DNA of 64,000 nt from JACVRW01 sp963728495 (GCA_963728495.1 CAVSKI010000011.1:124001-188000); one strand, 5' to 3'. Positions 1 through 8,853 are shown, counted from the stretch's first letter. Notes: a model not told the origin generated them from the letters alone. A program made the numbers and translations.

Positions 1-29
1 CCCTGAGCGTCTTCGAAAAGTAATTGACT

Positions 30-410
30 CTAGCGCCGGCGCTTTGCCCGCAGGATCGCCCGCATGCCGAGCGCCTCGTGGCCCTCGAGCGAGCAGAACA
101 CCGTGTAGCGCCCGGGGCGGCGCAGCCGGACCGTCAGCCGGCCCGTCGAGTCGGGGTCGATCTCGGGCAGGATGCCGACCAGCTTGCCGCGCGAGTTGCG
201 CACCGCCAGGTCATGGTCGTCCTCTCCGAAGTTGCGGACATTGAAGCGAACGCGGCCCACGGGCACATGCGAGCGATAGAGCGCGATCCGCCACTCGCGT
301 TCGCCCACGCCGACGGCCGTCGCCGGCCTTCCCGAAGAGCCCGACGCGGCCGCAACCGCAGCGACACAGAGCAGCGCCACCGTCACCACCCCGGCGACGA
401 TGCGCTTCAC
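30..410 (-). CDS. secreted cupredoxin-like copper protein
   Basis: Predicted 126-residue exported protein. Residues 1-25 form a signal peptide (Lys-Arg, then a hydrophobic run ending in Ala-rich sequence). The rest is a beta-rich cupredoxin-type domain in which a type-1 copper set can be read: His66 (in EDDHDL), Cys106 and His111 (in FCSLEGHEALGM), Met116. This spacing of Cys, His and Met is typical of plastocyanin-like folds. The GTG start at 410 is chosen because it overlaps the stop of the upstream DUF1501 gene by 4 nt (GTGA), which suggests translational coupling, and because it places the signal peptide at the N-terminus. It likely acts outside the membrane in electron transfer or copper binding. 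The substrate partner is unknown. Confidence 0.8.
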   Translation of the reverse strand: MKRIVAGVVTVALLCVAAVAAASGSSGRPATAVGVGEREWRIALYRSHVPVGRVRFNVRNFGEDDHDLAVRNSRGKLVGILPEIDPDSTGRLTVRLRRPGRYTVFCSLEGHEALGMRAILRAKRRR

Positions 411-1747
411 GTGACGAGCGCCACCCGGCCGAATCCCCCGGAATTGGGGATGACCGAGGAGGCGTCGGTGCCCATCCACTGTTCGAGCAGGCTCGAGTAG
501 ACCCTCCGGAAGTCGATGGTCACCTGGAGGTTGTCCTCCGCATCGAGCGCGCTCAGGTTCGGGTAGTCGCTGTGCACGCCCGGCCGGGCTCGGTCGCCCA
601 TCGTCCAGGCCAGCCCGCCCGCGCCGTGGTCGGTGCCCGAGCCGTTTTCCTCCGGGCGCCGCCCGAACTCCGACCAAACGAACGTGAGCGTCCGGTGCGC
701 CACACCGCGGGCCTCCAGATCGGCCTGGAAGGCGGACAGGCTCTCGCTCACCACGGCCAGCAGCTCACCCAGCTCCGCTTGGTCGTCGTGGGTATCGAAG
801 TCGCCATCGGCCCTCACGTCGGCCACGCGAATACCGAGTGGCTTCTGGATCATCGCCGCCAGGTAGCGCAGGCGCTCGGCGAAGTTGCTCTCCGCGGGGT
901 AGGCGATCGATGAGGCGAGCGGATCCACGCCGTCCTTCTCGGCGTAGGGCTCGAGGCGGTCGGCCACCACCTTGGCCAGATGCGCGGCCGTGCGGGAGGC
1001 CTCCAGGGCACGTCCGCCGCCCTTGCCGTGGCCCAGACGCCCGTAGGCGGCGATGGCCTCGGTCTGGGCCTCGCCCCACACGCCGCGAAACCAGAAGTCG
1101 GCGTTGCCCGGCGAGGCCACGGCAGCCACCGGCGCGCCGGAGGAGCGCATCACCGGCGACAGTCCGTAGCCCATGGACACGCCCTGCAGGGGGTTGTCCG
1201 AGCCGCCGCTTCGGTCGAGCATGCGCCCCAGCCAGCCTGGGGCCGCGCGATCGGTGATCAGGCCGGTCTCCCAGAAGTGGCGCGAGTGGAAGTGGGAGAG
1301 GTCGGGATTCCCGTAGTCGATGCCGGGCATGAAGCCGACCTTGCCTCTTTCGAAGAGCCCCTTGATCCCGCCGCCGACGCCGCGGGCGAGCGAGGGGTGA
1401 AGTCCGAAGGGGGTGCCCGGAAGCGGGACCCCCGCAACCTTCAGCTTGGGATGGAGGTCCGCGTAGCGCCCGTAGTCGTGCAGGGGCACGAGGGTGTCGA
1501 GCAGGTCGACCCCGCCGGGTAGGAACACGGACACGAGCACCGGCGCGTCCGGCGCTGCGGCGGCGTCGGCGGCGGCGGCCTCGAAAACGTCCGTCAGCGG
1601 CATGGCACGGCTCGTGTAGAGCGCCAGCCCGGCGCCCAGCCCCGCGCCCAGAATCTGGCGGCGGGTGAGCGCGGGCCCGCCCAGGTAGTCGCGGCGCACG
1701 CTCTCCGAGCTGCGGTGGAAGTCGTCACATGCGTGATGGCGGCTCAC
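407..1747 (-). CDS. DUF1501 family Tat-exported protein
   Basis: A 446-residue protein of the DUF1501 family, which belongs to the alkaline-phosphatase/sulfatase-like superfamily and is normally found beside DUF1800 genes. Near residue 30 there is a twin-arginine signal (LTRRQILGAG, then a hydrophobic stretch), so export through the Tat system is expected. Family-type segments visible are VLVSVFLPGGVD near the N-terminus, DTHDDQ in the middle, and TFVWSEFGRRPEENGSGTDHG near the C-terminus. The GTG start at 1747 overlaps the DUF1800 stop by one base. The enzymatic activity of the family is not established. The operon arrangement with DUF1800 and a cupredoxin argues for a joint cell-surface function. 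Confidence 0.88.
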   Translation of the reverse strand: MSRHHACDDFHRSSESVRRDYLGGPALTRRQILGAGLGAGLALYTSRAMPLTDVFEAAAADAAAAPDAPVLVSVFLPGGVDLLDTLVPLHDYGRYADLHPKLKVAGVPLPGTPFGLHPSLARGVGGGIKGLFERGKVGFMPGIDYGNPDLSHFHSRHFWETGLITDRAAPGWLGRMLDRSGGSDNPLQGVSMGYGLSPVMRSSGAPVAAVASPGNADFWFRGVWGEAQTEAIAAYGRLGHGKGGGRALEASRTAAHLAKVVADRLEPYAEKDGVDPLASSIAYPAESNFAERLRYLAAMIQKPLGIRVADVRADGDFDTHDDQAELGELLAVVSESLSAFQADLEARGVAHRTLTFVWSEFGRRPEENGSGTDHGAGGLAWTMGDRARPGVHSDYPNLSALDAEDNLQVTIDFRRVYSSLLEQWMGTDASSVIPNSGGFGRVALVT

Positions 1748-3111
1748 TAATGCACCTGTGCGTCGGGTCCGGAGAGCAGCAGCTGGCGCAGCACGCGCTG
1801 GCACATGTCCGCGCGCTGCTGCTTGGGCGGGCGCCATTGGCCGTCGGTCCGCTCGCTGTCGCTCAACAGGCGCTTGGCGACCTTGAGAAGCTCGCGCTTG
1901 CTGCGCGCCGAGATCCAGGGCTCGCCCACCGACCGGCGCGCTCGGGCCAGAGCCTGGGCGGGGGAGAGGCCTGAGGGGGTGGCCTCGTCGGACACCTCCA
2001 GCCGCGGCGTATCGACCAGAGTGTTGGCCACGTCGAAGCGCACACGCATGCTGTTCGTCGAAAGCCAGGCGGTGCCCCATTCCCAGCCCGCCACCGAGGG
2101 AGGCCGAAACGGAGTCTGGCCCATGCCGTTGAGCAGCCAGGCCCAGTTGTCGCGCTCCACACCCTGCCCGCTGGCGCGAAGCGCGCCGGCCAGGAAGACC
2201 ACCGGCGCCTTGACCATCCCGGGCGAGTCGAGCTCGCGGTACAGCGCGGGGTGCGCGAGGATCGCCCCCATCACGGGCTTCACGCGGTACTTGGAGCGGC
2301 GGTAGAGCGAGGCGAGTCGCGCCCGCTCCGCGCGCCCCGGCGGGGAGCCCACGAAGAACTCCCACAGCTTACCCGTGATGAACGGAGCGTGGGCGGGGTG
2401 GTGCACGCACAGCCGCAGCACGTCCTGCCAGTCGAATCTCCCACGCTCTCGAAAGATCCGCTTGCGCCCCGGGTCGTGGTACTCGCCGTCGTAGTAGGTG
2501 CGCACGTTCCCGTCGTCCTGGTAGTCCGACCGAAAGCCGGTGAGGGCGCGTGACGCCTGGCGGATGTCGCGCTCGCGGTAGCCGCGGCCGAGCGTGTAGA
2601 GCTCCATCAGCTCGCGGGCGAAGTTCTCGTTGGGGGCCTCGGGATCGGAATCGGCCAGGGAGAGATGCAGCAGCATGGCCGGGTCGCGCGTGATCTCTCG
2701 CAGCAGCTCCGGGAAGCGCCCGAGCGCGTGCCGGCGCATCATGCGGTTCTGGGCCAGCATCAGCGGTGTGTCCTGGTCGGTGGTGGCGAAGTGGTCGTGC
2801 CAGAACAGGGTCAGCTTCTCCTGCAGCGGCCGCGGCGAGCGCACCATGCGATCGAGCCACCACAGCACGTCGTGGCCCGACTCGTTGAACGGGTTCAGTG
2901 GCTGGCCGTCCACGGTGGGCGCGGCGATGCGGGGAACCGGCGCCACGCCCCCGTTCAGCAGCCAACGGACGGTCGCGGACTTGCCGCGGCGAGCCCAGTA
3001 GCGGGCCTCCCGGGGGGTGGCTCCGAAGCCCGCTCGCCAGAACAGTCGCCTGACGTGAGCCTCGTTCCAGCCGGCGCGGCGTCCGTGCCGCTTCTTGTTC
3101 TTCCGTGACAC
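1747..3111 (-). CDS. DUF1800 family protein
   Basis: A 454-residue member of the DUF1800 family. The N-terminal lysine/arginine-rich stretch is followed by the family hallmark RRLFWRAGFGATP, and later segments such as ENFARELMELYTLG and RALTGF are characteristic. It is the first gene of a three-gene minus-strand operon with DUF1501 and a cupredoxin-like protein, joined by 1-nt and 4-nt overlaps. No obvious cleaved signal peptide is present, so it may travel with the Tat-exported DUF1501 partner or act at the membrane. The biochemical role of the family is unknown. The upstream intergenic region (3112-3242) has no convincing promoter beyond a weak AT-rich patch. Confidence 0.88.
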   Translation of the reverse strand: MSRKNKKRHGRRAGWNEAHVRRLFWRAGFGATPREARYWARRGKSATVRWLLNGGVAPVPRIAAPTVDGQPLNPFNESGHDVLWWLDRMVRSPRPLQEKLTLFWHDHFATTDQDTPLMLAQNRMMRRHALGRFPELLREITRDPAMLLHLSLADSDPEAPNENFARELMELYTLGRGYRERDIRQASRALTGFRSDYQDDGNVRTYYDGEYHDPGRKRIFRERGRFDWQDVLRLCVHHPAHAPFITGKLWEFFVGSPPGRAERARLASLYRRSKYRVKPVMGAILAHPALYRELDSPGMVKAPVVFLAGALRASGQGVERDNWAWLLNGMGQTPFRPPSVAGWEWGTAWLSTNSMRVRFDVANTLVDTPRLEVSDEATPSGLSPAQALARARRSVGEPWISARSKRELLKVAKRLLSDSERTDGQWRPPKQQRADMCQRVLRQLLLSGPDAQVH

Positions 3112-3242
3112 GGCTGGCGATGATTACAGCCTTCCTCGAGCCCAAAGTGCCATATTCGGGCACGGGAGCTATTGCACGGTTTAGCGCGCCGAAGACCGCA
3201 GTTTGGGTCTTTTGTGACGCTCCGGTGCAGCCGCCGGTGCGC

Positions 3243-3725
3243 TCAGCCGGTCAGCGCCTCGCGTGCGGCTCGATCGCGCAGCCCCTCCACGATTCCCAGC
3301 TGCTCCTGCCCCCGTTCCAACAGGCGGCTGAGCCGGCCGGCGTCGAGGCGCGGCTCGTCCGGAGCGATCTCGAGCAGCGAGCGCCACAGGGAGATCTTCC
3401 CGTTGATTCCGGTGAGCAGCCCCTCGAGTTCGACCAGGCGCGAAAGCGGCGAGGTACCGGTCAGCTGTCCGTTGGGCTTGAGGCGCCCGGCCTTCTCAGC
3501 CGCCCAGAAGGCGAGGTTCTTGGCCCGATCGGCCCCGAACCCGAGCTCGTCCATGATGCTCTCGAGCGCAACCCGATCGGCCTCGATCTCATCCGCCAGC
3601 TTGGCCAGCGGGTCCCCGTAGGTGGTGCCCTGCGCCGCGCCGCCCGCGCGCCGGGCGAGCTCGAGGCCGCCGGTCGAGCCGGCGAGATGATCCTGGAGGT
3701 AGATGCGCAGCAGCTTGTCGGCCAT
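3243..3725 (-). CDS. conserved actinobacterial protein of unknown function
   Basis: A 160-residue soluble protein starting at the ATG at 3725. It is almost entirely helical in appearance: repeated leucine/arginine heptad-like segments, no membrane span, no signal peptide, and no cysteine clusters. Landmarks are ELARRAGG near residue 23, LADEIEADR near 43, and NGQLTGTSPLSRLVELEGL near 85. I recognise it only as a conserved hypothetical of high-GC Gram-positives; no domain name can be supported. It is divergently arranged with the gene at 3756, with only 30 nt between the two start codons. Confidence 0.75.
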   Translation of the reverse strand: MADKLLRIYLQDHLAGSTGGLELARRAGGAAQGTTYGDPLAKLADEIEADRVALESIMDELGFGADRAKNLAFWAAEKAGRLKPNGQLTGTSPLSRLVELEGLLTGINGKISLWRSLLEIAPDEPRLDAGRLSRLLERGQEQLGIVEGLRDRAAREALTG

Positions 3726-3755
3726 CGGCGCAATAGCTACCCATAGATTGACTTC

Positions 3756-4703
3756 ATGAAAAGTGAGCTCGAGCAGGCCCTGAGCGACGCCGGCGGCGTG
3801 GACGCCCCCCTCGAATGGTCTGCCCGCCTGCGCGACCTCCTGCGGGTCGAGCTCGAACGAGGATCGGCGGAGCTCGGCGAGCCGCGCACAGGGCGCGAGC
3901 GCCCGATCGTGCTCGGCCTGGCGCCCGCGGAGGGCTCGCTCCTGGCGGTGCTCCCTCTCGCTCCAGAGCTTCGCGCGGATCCCGACGCGGTCACCGAGCG
4001 CGGCGGCGCGCTCGCCGCGGGAACGGTGGGTTGCCTGGCCGAGGCGGCCGAGCTCGGGCCGCCGAGCCGCCCGGACGCGCTCGCGCTGCGCCTCGGCTCC
4101 CACGACGGCTTTCTTGCCCTCAGCTTCCCCACGGCCGATCCGCGCTGGGCCGCCGAGTACGCGCGCGAGGCACTCGACGACACCGCGGCGGGCATCGACC
4201 GGCTACGTGCCCAGGCGCTGCTGTTGCCGGGACATCCTCTCGAGCCCGAGGATCTCCGTGCGCCGATCGGGGCCACGCACCCGCTGCGCGTGGCCGAGGC
4301 GGTGATGCGGCTGGGCGGGTCGCCGCTCGACGATGAGTCGATCGAGGCGCTCGAGCCCCGGCTGCTCGCGCTGCTGGAGCCCGACGGGTCGGTGGCCCGC
4401 GCCCACCACGATCCCGATCCGCGACGGCGGGTGATGAGGCGCATCCTGCAGCGGCTGGACGGGATGGGGAAGTGGGGCGGTTACCACACGGCCTTCGACC
4501 ACCTGGCGCGCGGGTTCGCCGGCAACGAGCGCGCGCTGGCCTACGAGGTTGGAGAGGAGCTGCTCGCGGCCGGCCTGCTGACCGAGAAGCCCAGCGTCGG
4601 CCAGCGTCACGTGAACCTCAACTCGCGCAAGGCCGGGGAGATCCGGCGGCTGATCGATACAGGCGAGCTGCCACCCGGCCTCGAGGCATCCCCTCCGAGC
4701 TAG
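3756..4703 (+). CDS. hypothetical protein
   Basis: A 315-residue protein not recognised as a known family. It is Ala/Leu/Glu-rich, soluble, without a signal peptide or membrane segment. The first 160 residues look like an alpha/beta domain; the C-terminal 90 residues are Arg/Gly-rich and helical, with GKWGGYHTAFDHLARGF and HVNLNSRKAGEIRRLID as the most distinctive stretches. The ATG is preceded only by the short divergent gap to 3725. Its TAG stop shares the palindromic tetramer CTAG (4700-4703) with the stop of the convergent rnd gene, so the two coding regions overlap tail to tail by 4 bp. Confidence 0.72.
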   Translation: MKSELEQALSDAGGVDAPLEWSARLRDLLRVELERGSAELGEPRTGRERPIVLGLAPAEGSLLAVLPLAPELRADPDAVTERGGALAAGTVGCLAEAAELGPPSRPDALALRLGSHDGFLALSFPTADPRWAAEYAREALDDTAAGIDRLRAQALLLPGHPLEPEDLRAPIGATHPLRVAEAVMRLGGSPLDDESIEALEPRLLALLEPDGSVARAHHDPDPRRRVMRRILQRLDGMGKWGGYHTAFDHLARGFAGNERALAYEVGEELLAAGLLTEKPSVGQRHVNLNSRKAGEIRRLIDTGELPPGLEASPPS

Positions 4704-5857
4704 ATCACGCTCACGCGCAGCTCGCCGTCCGGGCCGACGCTCAGCGCGCGGCGCCCTGCGACCAGCTCCACCAGCTCGTTTCCGACCAGCTCTCGCCGCC
4801 ATCCGGCGCCAACGCGCACGTGGTCACCGTCCTCACCGCGGCGCAGCGCGCTCACGAGCGTGCTCAGCTCGGACTGTGTGGCGATCAGCTCCACGGCCAC
4901 ACCCTCCTCCACCGAACGCTGGCGAACCAGCGCCTGGGCAAGCGAGACCAGCGGCGCATCGGCGGAATCGCGACGAGGCGGCTCGGGTGGCGGGGGCGGA
5001 GCGGGACCTTCTCGACCGCGGGCGATCGCCTCGATCAGGCGGTCGCCTCGGCGGTGCATGGTCTGGGCCGGCAGCCCGCGGATCTGCTCGAGCCCGGCGA
5101 GATTGGTGGGCGCCCTCCGGGCGAGCTCGATCAGCGCCTGGTCGGGAAGCACGTAGCCCGATGGGCGATCCATCGAGCGCGCGATGTCCTCGCGCCATCG
5201 GACGAGCTCGAGGGCCACGGCCCGCCCGTTCTCGCTCAGGCGCCCGAGTCGTGGCAGCCGCTCGTACATGCGCTCGGGGCTTCGCTCGTCGGTCGATCCC
5301 TCGAGCGTGCGGCACTCCTCGCGTGCCCAGTCCAAGCGGCCGCGCTCGCTCAGCCGGCGCTCCAGCTCGTGGCCGAGCGCCAGCAGCAGCCGGGCATCGT
5401 CGGCGGCGTATTCCAGCTGCTGGGCGGTTAGCGGCCGGCGGTCCCACTTGGTGAAGCCCTCGGAGCCCTTCAGTCGCACGTCGAGCACCTTGCGCACCAG
5501 TGACTCGTAGCCCTCCTGGTTGCCCAGGCCGAGAAAGCCGGCGGCCACCTGGGTGTCGAAGACGTTGGTGATCTCGGTCTCCCAGGTGCGCCGCAGGATG
5601 GCGATGTCCTGGCGGCCGGCGTGCACGACCACCTCTAGCCCCGGATCGGCGAGCACGCGCGCGAGCGGCCCAGGGTCGGGCGGTTGGTCGCCGAGCGGAT
5701 CGAGCACCTCGGTCAGAACGCCATCGGGTGCGTCGGGGTCGGGTACCGCGACCTGGACCAGGCAGAGCAGCGCTCGGTAGCGCCGTTCGGAGACGAACTC
5801 CGTGTCGATGGCGACCCGCTTGTGGGCCGCGGCCTGCTGCGCCAGCGCGAGAGTCAC
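4700..5857 (-). CDS. rnd: ribonuclease D (3'-5' exoribonuclease)
   Basis: A 385-residue DEDD-type exoribonuclease that trims RNA 3' ends, for example during tRNA maturation. The three exonuclease motifs can be read: Exo I (IDTEFVSERRY, near residue 18), Exo II (VVHAGRQDIAIL, near 80) and Exo III (YAADDARLLLAL, near 150; the Tyr-x3-Asp form of the DEDDy subclass). An HRDC-type helical domain follows around residues 210-290 (LVRWREDIARSMDRPSGYVL). The GTG at 5857 is the first plausible start and gives a normal N-terminus. The frame remains open far upstream, but those codons belong to other genes. It is divergent from the gene at 5876, leaving only 18 bp for both promoters. Confidence 0.9.
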   Translation of the reverse strand: MTLALAQQAAAHKRVAIDTEFVSERRYRALLCLVQVAVPDPDAPDGVLTEVLDPLGDQPPDPGPLARVLADPGLEVVVHAGRQDIAILRRTWETEITNVFDTQVAAGFLGLGNQEGYESLVRKVLDVRLKGSEGFTKWDRRPLTAQQLEYAADDARLLLALGHELERRLSERGRLDWAREECRTLEGSTDERSPERMYERLPRLGRLSENGRAVALELVRWREDIARSMDRPSGYVLPDQALIELARRAPTNLAGLEQIRGLPAQTMHRRGDRLIEAIARGREGPAPPPPPEPPRRDSADAPLVSLAQALVRQRSVEEGVAVELIATQSELSTLVSALRRGEDGDHVRVGAGWRRELVGNELVELVAGRRALSVGPDGELRVSVI

Positions 5858-5875
5858 GAGGCGGCCACCATACTC

Positions 5876-7195
5876 ATGGCCATGCCGCCTCTCTCCACCG
5901 CGTTCGCCGCGGCCGCCGCGCTGGCCGCGGGCCAGTTCGGAGCGCCCGCGCCCCCAGCGCAGCCGGCCCGCACCGCCGCGGCGAACGAGACGGTGATCGG
6001 GGAGTCGGCCCAGGGGCGGCCGATCCGGGCCCTGCGCATCGGCTCCGCTCGCGCGCGCGTGAAGCTGCTGGTGGTGGGATCGGTCCACGGCAACGAGCGC
6101 GCGGGCGAGGCTGTGGTCGCCCGCCTGCGCCGACTGCGCCCGCCGCGTGGAACCGCGCTCTGGCTGATCGAGCAGGCCAACCCCGACGGTGCCGCCGCCA
6201 ACAGCCGGCACAACGCAAACGGCGTGGACCTCAACCGCAACTTCCCCTTTCGCTGGCGCCCCCAGGACGGGGTCTATGAGTCGGGTGGCGGCCCGGCCTC
6301 CGAGCCCGAGACCCAGGTCCTGCAGCGCTTCATCGAGCGCGAGCGCCCGCGCGTGACGCTCTGGTACCACCAGGCCCTGACGATGGTGGTCAAGAGCACC
6401 GGCGACCCGGTGCTCGAGCGGCAGTACTCGCGGGCGAGCGGCCTGCCGCGCCGCCAGTTGCCCGCCTACTACGGCACGGCGACCTCGTGGCAGAACACGA
6501 GCTTCGACGGTGACAGCGCCTTCGTGGTCGAGCTGCCGGGCGGAGCGCTGACGGGGACGGGAGCTCGTCGCCACGCCCGCGCCGTGCTCGGGCTGGCGAG
6601 GGCCGTCGCGCCTCCGCGACTCGTGTCCAAGCCGATCCCGTTCCCGGAGCAACGCAAGGCCGATATGCGCGGATACGCCCGGCGGCACTACGGCATCGAC
6701 GAGTATCGCCTGGTCGACCCCAAGGTGATCGTCCAGCACTACACCGTCACCAACAACTTCCCGGCGGTCTACAACACATTCGCCCCCAACGTTCCCGACC
6801 CCGAGCTCAACGAGCTGCCCGGCGTGTGCGCGCATTTCGTGATCGATCGCGACGGGACGATCTACCAGCTCGTGGCGCTCGAGCTCATGTGTCGCCACAC
6901 GGTGGGGCTCAACTACACCGCCATCGGTATCGAGCACGTGGGTACGAGCGACGCGCAGGTGATGGGCAACGCCGCGCAGCGGGCCGCCTCGTTGCGGCTC
7001 ACTCGAGCGCTTCAAGGACGCTACGCGATCGCCACGCGCAACGTGATCGGCCACAACGAGAACCGCTCGAGCCCCTTCCACCGCGAGCGGGTCGCTCGCC
7101 TGCGAACACAGACCCACGGCGACTTCCCCAAGCCTGTGATGGACCGCTACCGGCGACTGCTGAGGCGGCTGCCCGCCCCGGCCAGCATGCGCTGA
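5876..7195 (+). CDS. M14 carboxypeptidase fused to N-acetylmuramoyl-L-alanine amidase
   Basis: A 439-residue exported two-domain hydrolase. A short hydrophobic Ala-rich leader (residues 5-20) suggests secretion. Residues 38-245 are an M14 zinc carboxypeptidase: zinc ligands His71 and Glu74 (HGNE), Asn120-Arg121 in DLNRNFPF, His165 in WYHQA, and the catalytic Glu219 in FVVELPGG. Residues 280-425 are an amidase-2 domain: His288 (VQHYT), the strand FVIDRDGTIYQLV, His341 (CRHTVG), GIEHVG, and the C-terminal IGHNEN. Such a protein could cut both the stem-peptide carboxyl end and the glycan-peptide amide bond of peptidoglycan. Both active sites look intact. The ATG at 5876 is used; an in-frame ATG at 5882 is an alternative. 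Confidence 0.87.
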   Translation: MAMPPLSTAFAAAAALAAGQFGAPAPPAQPARTAAANETVIGESAQGRPIRALRIGSARARVKLLVVGSVHGNERAGEAVVARLRRLRPPRGTALWLIEQANPDGAAANSRHNANGVDLNRNFPFRWRPQDGVYESGGGPASEPETQVLQRFIERERPRVTLWYHQALTMVVKSTGDPVLERQYSRASGLPRRQLPAYYGTATSWQNTSFDGDSAFVVELPGGALTGTGARRHARAVLGLARAVAPPRLVSKPIPFPEQRKADMRGYARRHYGIDEYRLVDPKVIVQHYTVTNNFPAVYNTFAPNVPDPELNELPGVCAHFVIDRDGTIYQLVALELMCRHTVGLNYTAIGIEHVGTSDAQVMGNAAQRAASLRLTRALQGRYAIATRNVIGHNENRSSPFHRERVARLRTQTHGDFPKPVMDRYRRLLRRLPAPASMR

Positions 7196-7209
7196 GAGGC
7201 GGGTCGTAC

Positions 7210-7933
7210 CTACAGCTCGAACGACTGCCCGGGCGCCAGCACCCGCACCTCCACCTCCGGAGCGGCCTCGGCCATGTGAGCGGAAAAGGCATGTGGTGGG
7301 TCGTAAAACCAAGGCCCCTTGCGAGCCGAATGAAGCGTGCCCCAGTGGATCGGGACCGCCACCCGTGGGCGGATCAGGGCCGCGGCGCGCGCGGCGCTGC
7401 GCGGGTTGAGATGCCCGGCCGGGCACCTTCGGCCCCCAGCCGGCGATCGGCAGCAGCGCCAGGTCCACAGGTCCGATGTCCTTCATGCCGGCGAAGACGT
7501 CGGTGTCGCCCGCGAAGTAGACCGAGCGCTCGGGCGTCCGGCTGACGAAGCCGAGCGGCTGCGCGGTGGGACCGAGCGGCCGCCGTCTGTGGTCATGCTC
7601 CGCCGGCGTGGCTGTGACGGTCACAGATTCGACCGCGGTGCTCTCGCCCGCCCGGAGCTCGTCCACACCGACCAAGCCCGCCCTGCGGAGGAATGCTCCC
7701 GCGCCGCGCGGGGCGATCACCCGTACCTCGGTCCCGACCTCCCGCAGTGACGGCAGGTCTAGGTGGTCAAAGTGGAGGTGGGACAGGAGCACGGCGTCGA
7801 TGGACTCGGGCGTCTTCGGGACCGGCCCGTGCCGGCGGATGTGCAGTATGCGGCGGCGCAGGACGGGGTCGGTGAGCAGGCGCACGCCACCGTGCTCGAT
7901 CAGCACGGTGGCGTGGCCTACGAAGGTGATGCG
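7210..7933 (-). pseudogene. metallo-beta-lactamase-fold hydrolase (UPF0173/UlaG-like), frameshifted
   Basis: Reads as a metal-dependent hydrolase of the beta-lactamase fold: RITFVGHATVLIEHGG at the N-terminus, LLSHLHFDHLD as the HxHxDH zinc motif, FAGDTDVF, and LLPIAGWGPK. After that last motif the frame breaks at about 7416-7423, and the remainder (GHLNPRSAARAAAL, PIHWGTLHSARKGPW, ending LAPGQSFEL) continues in another frame to the TAG at 7210. Removing one base in a C/G run restores the full protein. At the 5' end no ATG, GTG or TTG precedes the conserved RITFVGHAT segment; the first in-frame GTG (7906) falls inside it. So a second defect, or a sequence error, is likely near 7934. Confidence 0.75.
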
Positions 7934-7946
7934 AAGCCGCGCCGCC

Positions 7947-8447
7947 TCAGGCCGCCGCCGCGCCGCGGTTGTCGAGCGCCTCCTGGAGCGCGGTCTCCTG
8001 CTCGGTGGAGAGCGAGCTCTGGATCACGTGGCCGCCGTACTGGGCGATCTCGGGGACCACCTTGTCGCTGCGTGGCCTCCTTGACCAGGACGAACACCGC
8101 CGCGCCGCCCTCGGGGAGCTTCTCGCCCAGCTCCTTCATGAACTTGTCGTCGATGCCGTAGTCGCTCATCGAGCCACCGGCCGCGCCCGCCGCCGCTCCG
8201 ATCGCCAATGCCGAACAGCGGCATGAAGAAGATCAAGCCGATCAGGCCGCCCCAGAGCGCTCCGCTGGCGGCGCCCACGCCCGGCCATCGACGGCTGGTG
8301 GAGCTTCATCTTGCCGCCCGGCCTGTGCTCGACGATGACCGCGTCCTCGAGCGTGAGCGAATGCTCCTTCACGAGTTCGCCCACCGTCCCCATCACCTTC
8401 TGAGCCTGGTCCACGTCGTCGTAGGCAATCGCTACGAGGTTCGACAT
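7947..8447 (-). pseudogene. DUF1269 family membrane protein with three 1-nt insertions
   Basis: A DUF1269-type stress/membrane protein of about 165 residues. It begins MSNLVAIAYDDVDQAQKV at the ATG at 8447, preceded by a strong Shine-Dalgarno (AAGGAGG). The glycine-rich membrane segment (GALWGGLIGLIFFMPLFG, then AIGAAAGAAGG) and the C-terminal part (YGIDDKFMKELGEKL, VFVLVKEAT, YGGHVIQSSLS) are each intact but lie in successive reading frames. The breaks are near 8281, 8207 and 8070. Each can be repaired by removing one base, and the third returns the gene to its original frame, ending at the TGA at 7947. It shares a divergent control region with the LapA-like gene at 8575. Confidence 0.8.
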
Positions 8448-8511
8448 ATCCTCGGTCCTCCTTGTTTCGTGGTCGTCAAGCGCAGCCTGCCGCTGGCGGG
8501 AATGAATGCAC

Positions 8512-8557
8512 ATCACCCACACCGGGTGATTCCCGATCACCCCGAGCGGCTCAGAAT
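8512..8557. promoter_or_regulatory. three-half-site operator and promoter between divergent genes
   Basis: Positions 8512-8542 contain three alternating 7-bp half-sites with exact 5-nt spacers: ATCACCC, then GGGTGAT, then ATCACCC. Any two neighbouring copies form an inverted repeat. About 10 nt downstream is CAGAAT (8552-8557), a plausible -10 for the gene at 8575. The same layout, in ungapped alignment, occurs at 11472-11518 before the sulfatase gene. The position over the expected -35 region suggests repressor or activator binding that could also affect the DUF1269 gene on the other strand. The cognate regulator is not identifiable in this window. Confidence 0.6.
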
Positions 8558-8574
8558 GGCCACATGGGATTTCG

Positions 8575-8853
8575 ATGGTAGGTAGCGCGGGCGGCGGCCC
8601 CGAGGGCGAGCGCCCGGCGAAGACCAGGCGTCCGCGGGCGTCGCGACGAGAGCAGGCGCGCACGGTCGTGGTGGTGGCCTTGGCCGCCGTGATGACGCTG
8701 TTCGCGGTCCTGAACTTCGACAAGGTCGAGGTGAACTGGCTGCTCGGCACCTGGTCGACTCCGCTCATCATCGTCATCGCCATCTCGTTCTTGCTGGGAG
8801 CCGCCGCCGGCTTCCTAATGGCCCGGCGCCGGCGCGGGCCGACCGCGCGCTGA
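8575..8853 (+). CDS. LapA-domain small membrane protein
   Basis: A 92-residue protein with a basic cytoplasmic N-terminus (residues 1-28, many Arg) and two membrane helices (about 29-45 and 60-80). The segment FAVLNFDKVEVNWLLG between them is typical of the LapA/DUF1049 domain. It ends in a basic tail MARRRRGP. Family members are small inner-membrane proteins of unclear role, in Gram-negatives linked to envelope assembly. Here the gene is isolated between a divergent DUF1269 gene and a downstream transporter gene. An alternative ATG at 8564 is out of frame. The operator at 8512-8542 lies about 30 nt upstream. Confidence 0.78.
   Translation: MVGSAGGGPEGERPAKTRRPRASRREQARTVVVVALAAVMTLFAVLNFDKVEVNWLLGTWSTPLIIVIAISFLLGAAAGFLMARRRRGPTAR

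Noticed and set aside
4700..7906. A 1068-codon minus-strand open frame
   Set aside because: Only its two ends are coding: the metallo-hydrolase start near 7906 and ribonuclease D below 5857. The middle is the antisense of the carboxypeptidase-amidase gene and low-complexity high-GC frame.
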